From: Mycobacterium sp. DL99
GTDB taxonomy: Bacteria > Actinomycetota > Actinomycetes > Mycobacteriales > Mycobacteriaceae
DNA length: 64,000 bases
NCBI RefSeq assembly: GCF_004762045.1
Contig: NZ_SJOM01000007.1
Coordinates: 4,317,609 to 4,381,608, forward strand
Reading direction: 5' to 3'
This document shows, piece after piece, positions 27,350 through 34,678 of this stretch. The position numbers and the translations under genes are program-made. Positions within the stretch are counted from its first letter, which is position 1. The number at the start of each line of letters is the position of its first letter. Under the pieces are notes generated by a model. It searched no databases. It was not told the DNA's origin and saw nothing but the letters and a program-made list of their open reading frames with translations.

Positions 27350-28305
27350 GCCCGACCTTCGACGTCGTCACCGTCGGCGAAAGCCTCGGCCTGCTTACGG
27401 CGCCGCAGTCCGGGCGCCTGCACCACAACCCGACGCTGCAGCTGAGATTCGGCGGTGCCGAGAGCAATGTGGCCATCGGGGTCGCCCGGCTCGGCGGCGC
27501 GGCGGCCTGGATCGGCCGGCTCGGCGCGGATAGCCTCGGCGAATTGATTCTGCGTGAACTACGGGCCGAAGGTGTTCATCCGTACCCGGTGCTCGATCAC
27601 GACGCCGCGACGGCGCTCATGCTCAAAGAACGTCCGCACCCCGGGACCGCCCGTGTCAGTTATTACCGCCGCGGGCAAGCCGGCAGCCGGCTGCGACCGG
27701 CCGATGTCCCGATCGCTGTGGTCACTGACACGAGAATCCTTCATGTCACCGGCATTTCGGCCGGATTGGGTGAATCCGCCCGGACCGCGGCACATGCGGC
27801 GGTGGACGCAGCGACATCGGCCGGAGTGACGGTCTCGTTCGATGTCAACCATCGCAGCGCCCTGTGGAGTGACCGGCAGACGGCAGCGACGGCCTATCTC
27901 GAACTTGCCCGGCGGGCCCACATCGTGTTCGCCGGGGAAGACGAGGCGGAGCTGCTCACCGGAGCCGATTCCCCGCAGCGGCAACTCGACGCTCTCCTGG
28001 ACCTTGGCATCGGTTGCGCGGTGGTCAAGCGCGGCGCCGACGGGGCGATGGTCGCCACGGCCGAGGGCCGGTTGTCGGCTCCGGCCGTCGCGGTCCCGGT
28101 TATCGACACCGTGGGTGCCGGGGACGCCTTCGTCGCCGGCTGGCTGGCCGACCTCGCCCGCGGTGCGACGTTGCGCCAGTGCCTCGACACCGCGCTGGCG
28201 TGCGGTGCGTTCGCGTGCACCGGCGAAGGTGACTGGGAGTTGGCTCCAAGCCGCGACGACCTGCGGTGGCTGCGTCGCGGCCCGGTCGATCCGGTTTCGC
28301 GCTAG
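27346..28305 (+). CDS. kdgK: PfkB-family sugar kinase, probable 2-keto-3-deoxygluconate kinase
   Basis: 319 aa. Ribokinase/PfkB fold with the GGAESNVAIGVARLG signature near residue 38 and DTVGAGDAF near the C-terminus, whose last Asp is the catalytic base. Context with KDPG aldolase and an aldonate dehydratase makes KDG the expected substrate. Last gene of the rightward operon. Its TAG is shared as the palindrome CTAG with the convergent gene on the other strand. Confidence 0.88.
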   Translation: MSPTFDVVTVGESLGLLTAPQSGRLHHNPTLQLRFGGAESNVAIGVARLGGAAAWIGRLGADSLGELILRELRAEGVHPYPVLDHDAATALMLKERPHPGTARVSYYRRGQAGSRLRPADVPIAVVTDTRILHVTGISAGLGESARTAAHAAVDAATSAGVTVSFDVNHRSALWSDRQTAATAYLELARRAHIVFAGEDEAELLTGADSPQRQLDALLDLGIGCAVVKRGADGAMVATAEGRLSAPAVAVPVIDTVGAGDAFVAGWLADLARGATLRQCLDTALACGAFACTGEGDWELAPSRDDLRWLRRGPVDPVSR

Positions 28306-28934
28306 TCGAACTCGGGCGCCTCCGTGCGGGAGCGCTTGAGCTCCCAGAAATGCGGGTACGACGCGAACGTCACCGACGCGTCCCAGAGCTTGCCGGCCTC
28401 TTCACCGCGCGGGATCTTCGAGAGCACCGGGCCGAAGAATGCGACACCGTTGACGTGGATGGTCGGGGTTCCGACGTCCTCACCGACGGCGTCCATGCCG
28501 GCGTGGTGGCTCTTGCGCAGCGCCTCGTCGTACTCGTCGGTGGTGGCCGCCTCGGCCAGCTCGGCGGGCAGACCGACCTCGTCGAGTGCCTGCGCGATGA
28601 CCTGATCGAGGTCTTTGTTGTTCTGGTTGTGAATCCGGAAGCCCATCGCGGTGTAGAGCGGGCCGAGGATCTCCGGCCCCTTGAGTTGCTCGGCGGCGAT
28701 GGCGACCCGGACCGGGCCCCACGCCTTCTTCATCAGTTCCTGGTAGTTCTCGGGCAGGTCGCGGCCCTCGTTGAGGACGGCGAGGCTCATGACGTGGAAC
28801 TGCACGTCGATGTCACGGACCTTCTCGACTTCGAGGATCCAGCGCGAGGTGATCCAGCACCACGGGCACAGCGGGTCGAACCAGAAACCGGCGGTGTCTT
28901 TTTGGTCTGCGGCCTTCTGATCCTTGGGGGCCAT
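28302..28934 (-). CDS. Mycothiol-dependent DsbA-fold reductase (Rv2466c-like)
   Basis: 210 aa. Thioredoxin/DsbA-like fold with C23-P-W-C26 near the N-terminus and an all-helical insertion. It corresponds to M. tuberculosis Rv2466c, a mycothiol-dependent disulfide reductase induced by oxidative stress and known for activating thienopyrimidine prodrugs. A SigH-type promoter lies just upstream, as expected. The stop overlaps the convergent kinase stop within CTAG. Confidence 0.92.
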   Translation of the reverse strand: MAPKDQKAADQKDTAGFWFDPLCPWCWITSRWILEVEKVRDIDVQFHVMSLAVLNEGRDLPENYQELMKKAWGPVRVAIAAEQLKGPEILGPLYTAMGFRIHNQNNKDLDQVIAQALDEVGLPAELAEAATTDEYDEALRKSHHAGMDAVGEDVGTPTIHVNGVAFFGPVLSKIPRGEEAGKLWDASVTFASYPHFWELKRSRTEAPEFD

Positions 28935-28980
28935 CTATGCGTCCTCTCGATGTGGTTCAGGGCACAACTGCAATCTGCAC

Positions 28981-29008
28981 AACTCTGCACCCGCATTGAG
29001 ATGTTCCC
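28981..29008 (-). promoter_or_regulatory. SigH-like promoter of the Rv2466c-like gene
   Basis: On the minus strand GGGAACA (29002-29008), 17 bases, then AGTT (28981-28984). This fits the SigH pattern GGGAAYA-N16/17-cGTT. The start point would be about 35-40 bases before the ATG. Confidence 0.65.
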
Positions 29009-29215
29009 GATCCGAGTAACTATCCGGGGAGCAATTGCGACAACCTTGGTGACTGGCATGTCCGACATGCATGCTGAAGTCACGGCAGCAGCACAGGAAA
29101 CGCATAGTGGGCGAACCTTTATGGAAACGTGTTGTTCCTGTGACCCTGGTAAACCACTGTTGCCCAAGTGAGCAGAGCGAAGTAAGGGTTCTGCGTGATA
29201 GCTGAGGAGCTCAAT

Positions 29216-29620
29216 ATGGCCGCTCGTGCCTTCCTGGCGACAGTCGGTGCCGTCGCCGCCGCCCTCGCGTTTGCAGCCCCTGCGCAAGCCGATCCGGTCC
29301 CGGCCCCGTCCGATCCGACCGACAATTCGTTCCTGAACGCCCTGAACAACGCCGGGGTGGGCTACGGCGACCCCAACACCGCTGTCCAGATGGGCCAGGA
29401 CGTGTGCCCGATGCTGGTCGAGCCGGGCAAGGACTTCGCATCGGTGGCCTCCCAGATGCGCGGCGACGGCGGCATGTCCCCACAGATGGCGTCGTTCTTC
29501 ACCGGAATCGCCATCCAGATGTACTGCCCGCAGATGATGTCGTCGATCGGCGACGGTTCGATCCTGAACAACCTGGGCGCGCTGAACGGACTCGCCGGGA
29601 TCGCCGGCTTCCCCCAGTAG
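29216..29620 (+). CDS. DUF732-family secreted protein
   Basis: 134 aa. Signal peptide (1-25, cleavage near AQADP). The mature part begins with D-x-x-FL-ALNNAGV and carries two cysteines (in QDVCPML and QMYCPQM), the DUF732 pattern found in many small mycobacterial exported proteins of unknown role. ATG with GAGGAG six bases upstream; a GTG seven codons earlier is less likely. Divergent from the Rv2466c-like gene. Confidence 0.82.
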   Translation: MAARAFLATVGAVAAALAFAAPAQADPVPAPSDPTDNSFLNALNNAGVGYGDPNTAVQMGQDVCPMLVEPGKDFASVASQMRGDGGMSPQMASFFTGIAIQMYCPQMMSSIGDGSILNNLGALNGLAGIAGFPQ

Positions 29621-29646
29621 CCCGGGTCCCGCAGAGGTCCAGCCAC

Positions 29647-29652
29647 TAGGTT
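29647..29652 (+). promoter_or_regulatory. -10 box TAGGTT of pepN, leaderless GTG
   Basis: TANNNT six bases before the GTG start of pepN; no Shine-Dalgarno. Confidence 0.4.
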
Positions 29653-29658
29653 GGACGG

Positions 29659-32244
29659 GTGGCACTTCCCAATCTCACTCGCGAACAGGCCATCGAGCGC
29701 GCCGCTCTGGTCACCGTCGACAACTACCGCGTCGTCCTCGACCTCACCGACGGCAACGGCAAACCGGGCGAACGCACCTTCCGGTCCACTACGACTGTGA
29801 CGTTCGACGCACTCGCCGGCGCCGACACCTTCATCGACCTGGCGGCCGATACCGTCCGCAGTGCGACGCTGAACGGCATCGCACTGGACGTGTCCGGTTA
29901 CGACGAATCCACGGGCATCGCGCTGCCCGGCCTGGCCGAGCACAACACCCTGGTGGTCGATGCCGACTGCCTGTACTCCAACACCGGCGAGGGCCTGCAC
30001 CGCTTCGTCGACCCGGTCGACGACGAGGTCTACCTCTACTCGCAGTTCGAGACCGCCGACGCCAAGCGGATGCTCGCCTGCTTCGATCAGCCCGACCTGA
30101 AGGCCACGTTCGACGTGCAGGTCACCGCGCCCTCGCATTGGCAGGTGATCTCCAACGGCGCCACCACCAGCGCCGAGCCCGACGGGTCGGTGACCGTGCA
30201 CACCTTCGCCACCACTCCGAAGATGAGCACCTACCTGGCGGCGTTGATCGCCGGACCGTACGCGGTGTGGCGCGACTCCTACTCCGACTCCCACGGCGAG
30301 ATCCCGCTGGGCATCTTCTGCCGGGCCTCGCTGGCCGAGTTCATGGACGCCGACCGGCTTTTCACCGAGACCAAGCAGGGTTTCGGCTTCTACCACAAGA
30401 ACTTCGGCACGCCGTACGCCTTCGGCAAGTACGACCAGCTGTTCGTGCCCGAGTTCAACGCAGGCGCCATGGAGAACGCCGGCGCGGTGACCTTCCTCGA
30501 GGATTATGTCTTCCGGTCCAAGGTGACCCGGGCCTCCTACGAGCGTCGCGCCGAGACCGTGCTGCACGAGATGGCGCACATGTGGTTCGGCGATCTGGTC
30601 ACCATGCAGTGGTGGGATGACCTGTGGCTCAACGAGTCCTTCGCGACGTTCGCGTCGGTGCTGTGCCAGGCCGAGGCCACCGAATACGTCACGGCGTGGA
30701 CCACTTTCGCCAATGTGGAGAAGTCCTGGGCCTACCGGCAGGATCAGCTGCCCTCGACCCATCCGGTCGCCGCCGACATCCCGGACCTGGCCGCCGTCGA
30801 GGTCAACTTCGACGGCATCACCTACGCCAAGGGCGCCTCGGTGCTCAAGCAGCTGGTGGCCTACGTCGGGCTCGAAGAGTTCCTCTCCGGGCTGCGTGAC
30901 TACTTCCGCGACCACGCCTTCGCGAACGCCACGTTCGGCGATCTGCTGGGTGCGCTGGAGAAGTCCTCGGGACGCGACCTGTCCGGCTGGGGCCAGCAAT
31001 GGCTCAAGACAACGGGTTTGAACACGTTGCGGGCCGACTTCGATGTGGACGGCTCAGGTGCGTTCACCCGGTTCGCGATCGCCCAGTCGGGTGCGGCCCC
31101 GGGAGCCGGCGAGACCCGGGTGCACCGGCTCGCCGTCGGCATTTACGACGACGACGGCTCGGGCAAGCTCGTGCGCGTGCACCGCGAGGAGCTCGACGTC
31201 GAAGGCCCGATCACGGAAGTTCCTGCCCTGGTCGGTGTTTCGCGCGGGAAGCTGATCCTGGTCAACGACGACGACCTGACCTACTGCTCGCTGCGGCTCG
31301 ACCCGGCCTCGCTGTCGACCGTGCTGTCACGGATCGCCGACATCGCCGATCCGCTCCCCCGGACGCTGGCCTGGTCGGCAGCCTGGGAGATGACCCGCGA
31401 GGCCGAGATGAAGGCCCGCGACTTCGTCGCCCTGGTGATGAGCGGAGTGCACGCCGAGACCGAGGTCGGTGTCGCGCAGCGGCTGCTGATGCAGGCGCAG
31501 ACCGCCCTGAGCTCTTACGCCGATCCCGCCTGGGCCACCGAAATCGGCTGGCCGGCGTTCGGGGATGCACTGCTCGATCTGGCGCGAGAGTCCGCGCCGG
31601 GTTCCGATCACCAACTCGCGTTCGTGAACGCGCTGTGCACCTCGGTGCTGTCGCCGAACCATGTCGCCGTGCTGTCGACCCTGCTCGACAACGAACCAGC
31701 CGCGGTGAACATGACCGGCCTGGTGATCGACACCGATCTGCGCTGGCGGATCGTCACCGCGCTGGCCCGCACCGGCGACGTCGACGCCGACGGGCCCGAG
31801 GCGCCGTTCATCGATGCCGAGGCCGAGAACGACCCGACCGCGGCCGGCAAGCGTCAGGCCGCGGCGGCCTCGGCCGCCCGCCCGCAGGACGTGGTGAAGT
31901 CCGCGGCGTGGGAGCAGGTCATCGAGGACGACACGCTCGCCAACATCACCACCCGCGCGATCGTCGGCGGATTCGTGCAGCCCGGTCAGTCCGAGTTCCT
32001 CGCACCGTTCACGACGCGATACTTCGCGGCGATCTCCGGGGTGTGGGAGCGGCGGTCCAGCGAGGTCGCCCAGACCGTGGTGATCGGGCTGTACCCGTCG
32101 TGGGACATCAGCCAGAACGGCCTGGACGCTGCGGACGCGTTCCTGTCCGATCCCGAGGTGCCGCCCGCGCTCCGCCGGCTGGTGATCGAGGGCCGGGCCG
32201 GAGTGGAACGTTCCCTGCGCGCTCGCGCCTTCGACGTGAGCTAG
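29659..32244 (+). CDS. pepN: Aminopeptidase N (M1 zinc metallopeptidase)
   Basis: 861 aa. Removes N-terminal residues from peptides in the cytoplasm. The exopeptidase motif G269-A-M-E-N is followed by zinc motif H303-E-x-x-H307 with the third ligand Glu about 18 residues on (in LWLNESFA). An ERAP1-like C-terminal helical domain fills residues 540-855. Works downstream of the Clp protease in peptide turnover. GTG start gives the MALPNLTR beginning typical of mycobacterial PepN. Confidence 0.96.
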   Translation: MALPNLTREQAIERAALVTVDNYRVVLDLTDGNGKPGERTFRSTTTVTFDALAGADTFIDLAADTVRSATLNGIALDVSGYDESTGIALPGLAEHNTLVVDADCLYSNTGEGLHRFVDPVDDEVYLYSQFETADAKRMLACFDQPDLKATFDVQVTAPSHWQVISNGATTSAEPDGSVTVHTFATTPKMSTYLAALIAGPYAVWRDSYSDSHGEIPLGIFCRASLAEFMDADRLFTETKQGFGFYHKNFGTPYAFGKYDQLFVPEFNAGAMENAGAVTFLEDYVFRSKVTRASYERRAETVLHEMAHMWFGDLVTMQWWDDLWLNESFATFASVLCQAEATEYVTAWTTFANVEKSWAYRQDQLPSTHPVAADIPDLAAVEVNFDGITYAKGASVLKQLVAYVGLEEFLSGLRDYFRDHAFANATFGDLLGALEKSSGRDLSGWGQQWLKTTGLNTLRADFDVDGSGAFTRFAIAQSGAAPGAGETRVHRLAVGIYDDDGSGKLVRVHREELDVEGPITEVPALVGVSRGKLILVNDDDLTYCSLRLDPASLSTVLSRIADIADPLPRTLAWSAAWEMTREAEMKARDFVALVMSGVHAETEVGVAQRLLMQAQTALSSYADPAWATEIGWPAFGDALLDLARESAPGSDHQLAFVNALCTSVLSPNHVAVLSTLLDNEPAAVNMTGLVIDTDLRWRIVTALARTGDVDADGPEAPFIDAEAENDPTAAGKRQAAAASAARPQDVVKSAAWEQVIEDDTLANITTRAIVGGFVQPGQSEFLAPFTTRYFAAISGVWERRSSEVAQTVVIGLYPSWDISQNGLDAADAFLSDPEVPPALRRLVIEGRAGVERSLRARAFDVS

Positions 32245-32256
32245 TTCCCCACTTGC

Positions 32257-32300
32257 ACCGCGAGCGGGCGTGTCTGCTGCCTGACACGCCCGCTCGCGGT
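32257..32300 (+). terminator. Long-stem terminator after pepN
   Basis: Perfect 18-bp inverted repeat around an 8-base loop, starting 13 bases past the pepN stop, with no U-tract. Its 3' edge is three bases from the -10 box of the next gene, so it could also affect that promoter. Confidence 0.65.
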
Positions 32301-32302
32301 CA

Positions 32303-32308
32303 TACGCT
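32303..32308 (+). promoter_or_regulatory. -10 box TACGCT of the small HNH gene, leaderless
   Basis: TANNNT exactly six bases before the ATG, squeezed directly against the pepN terminator. Confidence 0.4.
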
Positions 32309-32314
32309 GTGCCG

Positions 32315-32656
32315 ATGGCGGTCAGTCGAACCCGCGCGGCACGGGCTGCCCGCAAACGTAAGCGTCGGATGGACCTCGTGGTCCACGACTTGACCGACGA
32401 GCAGTGGGAGGCCATCAAGGCAGCGTGGGGCGGGTGCGCCTACTGCCACAGCCCCACGGGTCCGTTCCAGAAGGACTGTGTGATGGCGATTTCACGGGGC
32501 GGGCGCTACACCGTGGACAACGTGGTGCCGGCGTGCGCGTCGTGCAATGCCAGCAAGTGCAACTTCGAGGTCAGCACCTGGATGCGGCGCAAACGGCTCG
32601 ATGAGCGTGCGTTCTTGGCGCGATTTGTGGAGATCCGCACTGAGCTGGTGGGTTAG
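32315..32656 (+). CDS. Small HNH-type nuclease domain protein with altered active site
   Basis: 113 aa. Basic N-terminus (TRAARAARKRKRR), then a beta-beta-alpha metal fold with zinc-knuckle C41-x-x-C44 and C74-x-x-C77 and the SRGG...N-x-V-P-A-C-x-x-C-N pattern of HNH nucleases. The first catalytic His (D-H) is replaced by Cys, D54-C55, and the usual Pro by Ala58. Activity is therefore uncertain; it may be DNA-binding only. ATG preferred to a GTG two codons earlier because of the leaderless promoter. Confidence 0.78.
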   Translation: MAVSRTRAARAARKRKRRMDLVVHDLTDEQWEAIKAAWGGCAYCHSPTGPFQKDCVMAISRGGRYTVDNVVPACASCNASKCNFEVSTWMRRKRLDERAFLARFVEIRTELVG

Positions 32657-32675
32657 CCCACCCCACAAATGCAGC

Positions 32676-32713
32676 GAGCGTGCGTGATTGTCGACAGACA
32701 ACCACGCACGCTC
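32676..32713. terminator. Hairpin between convergent HNH and DUF5130 genes
   Basis: 17-bp stem with one A-C mismatch and a 4-base loop (GACA), lying between two convergent stops. Bidirectional terminator by position. Confidence 0.65.
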
Positions 32714-32733
32714 ACGGTGCCAGGTACGAAAAA

Positions 32734-33204
32734 TCAGGCGGGAGAAACGCCGGCCGACAGCACGCGCACGGCGCTGATCAGACCGTCGATCAAGTTGCCT
32801 TCCTTGAAGGAGGCGGCAGCTGCCGAGACGCCCAGCGGGGCGGCCTCTTCGATGCCACGGCCCTTGACGTCGGCGCCGTAGACCACCTCGATGGCGTGCT
32901 GGTCGGGTGAGACCGCGAGCAGCACCGCGTTGTTGGGGGTGGGCACCTTGGCCAGGATCTCGCGTGCCGTGGCGGCGGTGTCCGCGCCGAGGTCACCGAT
33001 GTAGACGGCGAACCGGGCCTTGGCAGCGCGGGAGCCGTACTTCAGCGCGTCGTCGAGGACGACGAGGTCCATCGTCGGGAAGGGGTAGTGCACCGACAGG
33101 TCACCGGGCTCGGTGACCCCGGAGATCCGGCCGCTGTAGGTCAGGGCGTAGCCGTACGGCAGGTCGACGTCCTTCGTCGCGGTCGCAATTTCACCACTTG
33201 CCAC
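32734..33204 (-). CDS. DUF5130 protein, probable respiratory supercomplex factor PRSAF1
   Basis: 156 aa, no signal peptide; TPM-like alpha/beta domain with KYGSRAAKARFAVYIGDLG as its core. It corresponds in position and build to Rv2468c. Its M. smegmatis counterpart was, as I recall, found in cryo-EM structures of the III2-IV2 supercomplex as PRSAF1, next to the CtaJ gene. GTG start overlapping the CtaJ gene by 14 bases, so both are made together. Confidence 0.72.
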   Translation of the reverse strand: MASGEIATATKDVDLPYGYALTYSGRISGVTEPGDLSVHYPFPTMDLVVLDDALKYGSRAAKARFAVYIGDLGADTAATAREILAKVPTPNNAVLLAVSPDQHAIEVVYGADVKGRGIEEAAPLGVSAAAASFKEGNLIDGLISAVRVLSAGVSPA

Positions 33205-33430
33205 TTGCGCCGCCTCCGATCGTCACACCGTGTGAATCATGCCCGCCGTGTCCGTGATCCTGCGGCTCCTCGGCGGCCCACAGAATGGGCTCGTGGGTCC
33301 ACGGATCGGACATCTTGTAGGTAGCCGGATGCGGTCCCTTTTGGGGCAGGTAGATCAACGCAAGGACCACGAACAACACCAGCGGAACCCCTCCGAGGAG
33401 GGAATGGGTAAGTGCTGTGCTCACGCGCAA
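33191..33430 (-). CDS. ctaJ: Cytochrome aa3 oxidase small subunit CtaJ
   Basis: 79 aa. One transmembrane helix (about 12-31, PLVLFVVLALIYLP) followed by a short His-rich tail (DHGHGGHDSHG). Matches the small subunit CtaJ of the mycobacterial cytochrome bcc-aa3 supercomplex, encoded beside the PRSAF1 gene in M. smegmatis. The His-rich tail could bind metal. The identification rests on size, topology and neighbours. Confidence 0.72.
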   Translation of the reverse strand: MRVSTALTHSLLGGVPLVLFVVLALIYLPQKGPHPATYKMSDPWTHEPILWAAEEPQDHGHGGHDSHGVTIGGGASGKW

Positions 33431-33483
33431 ACCGTATCAGCCGCAATGCGACGATGCGCCGAGAGTGCCCAGCAAGTCGGGCA

Positions 33484-34128
33484 TCAGGCCGCGCCCTCGC
33501 CCAGATAGCGCACCCAGGCCGGGTCGAGCTCCTTGATCGTCGACAACAGCCTCCAGTGCTGCCCCTTCGGCGGCATCGGCACGCACCGCAGTGACCAGCC
33601 GAGTTCGGCCAGCAGACGGTCGGCCTTGCGGTGGTTGCACGGCGCGCACGCCGCCACACAGTTCTCCCACGAGTGCTCGCCACCGCGGCTACGCGGGATC
33701 ACATGGTCGACGGTGTCGGCCCGGCCGCCGCAGTACGCGCAGCGGAAGCGGTCACGGTGCATGAGCGCCGCCCGGGTCATCGGGATGCGGGCCCGGTAGG
33801 GCACCCGCACGAAGGTGCGCAGCCGGATCACCGAGGGCACCACGATGGTCCGGGTGGCCGAGTGGATGACCGGCCCCGACGGGTCGTCGTGCACGACGTC
33901 GGCCTTGCCACACATCACCATGATCACCGCGCGCCGCAGTGGCAGCGCGGTCAGCGGTTCGTAGGTGGAGTTGAGCAGCAGCACCCGGCGACGCCCCCAC
34001 AGGGAGGCGTCAGGGTTGGTCGTCGGCAGTGCCTCGACGCTGTGCAGGGGGCGATTTGGCACATGGGGTCCCGATGGGCCGGGAATGTGGCCGGTCCGTC
34101 GCATATGGCTTTTTTTGCTGTGCGCCAT
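33484..34128 (-). CDS. HNH endonuclease (Rv2469c-like)
   Basis: 214 aa. The HNH fold has zinc knuckle CAYCGG, intact D-H-V-I-P-R-S-R-G-G, N, and CAPCNHRK. The N-terminal ~100 residues form the conserved mycobacterial domain with LLLNSTYEPLTALPLRRAVIM, typical of this house-keeping HNH family. Likely acts on DNA; the biological role is unknown. ATG at 34128 has GGAGG four bases before it; longer frames are not supported. Confidence 0.88.
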   Translation of the reverse strand: MAHSKKSHMRRTGHIPGPSGPHVPNRPLHSVEALPTTNPDASLWGRRRVLLLNSTYEPLTALPLRRAVIMVMCGKADVVHDDPSGPVIHSATRTIVVPSVIRLRTFVRVPYRARIPMTRAALMHRDRFRCAYCGGRADTVDHVIPRSRGGEHSWENCVAACAPCNHRKADRLLAELGWSLRCVPMPPKGQHWRLLSTIKELDPAWVRYLGEGAA

Positions 34129-34272
34129 GGAGCCTCCGAGGAGACAGTCCACCATGGATCCTGCGGATACGCACGAAAATTCTTTGTGTGTTCGCAGGTC
34201 AGTCCAATGAACACCAGGTGACCACGGTGCCGTGACCGGCGCCGACGTGCCGTCAGGCCACAATGGACCACA

Positions 34273-34677
34273 ATGAACGACGTGACGCAGGTGCAGCGAT
34301 CTTTCTACGACGAAGTCGGTGGGCACGAGACTTTCGCGACGATCGTGTCGCGGTTCTACCAACTGGTGCGCGAGGACGAGATCCTGCTGCCGTTGTATCC
34401 CGAGGACGACATCGACGGCGCCGAAGAGCGGCTGCGGATGTTCCTCGAGCAGTACTGGGGCGGGCCGCGGACCTACTCCGATCAGCGCGGCCACCCCCGG
34501 CTGCGGATGCGGCACGCCCCGTTCCGGATCGGGTACCTCGAGCGGGACGCCTGGTTGCGCTGCATGCACACCGCGGTGGCCTCGATCGACTCGGCGACGC
34601 TGGACGAGCCGCACCGGCGCGCGTTGCTGGACTATCTGAACATGGCCGCAGATTCGATGGTGAACTCGGCGTTCTGA
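34273..34677 (+). CDS. glbO: Truncated hemoglobin group II (trHbO)
   Basis: 134 aa. Heme protein that binds O2 tightly. Seen: FYDEVGG start, Tyr residues of the distal pocket (FYQLV, LYPED), the proximal His in RMRHAPFRIG, and the group II Trp at G8 (RDAWLRCM). Ends one base before aglA, an arrangement conserved in mycobacteria. Confidence 0.95.
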   Translation: MNDVTQVQRSFYDEVGGHETFATIVSRFYQLVREDEILLPLYPEDDIDGAEERLRMFLEQYWGGPRTYSDQRGHPRLRMRHAPFRIGYLERDAWLRCMHTAVASIDSATLDEPHRRALLDYLNMAADSMVNSAF

Positions 34678-34678
34678 C

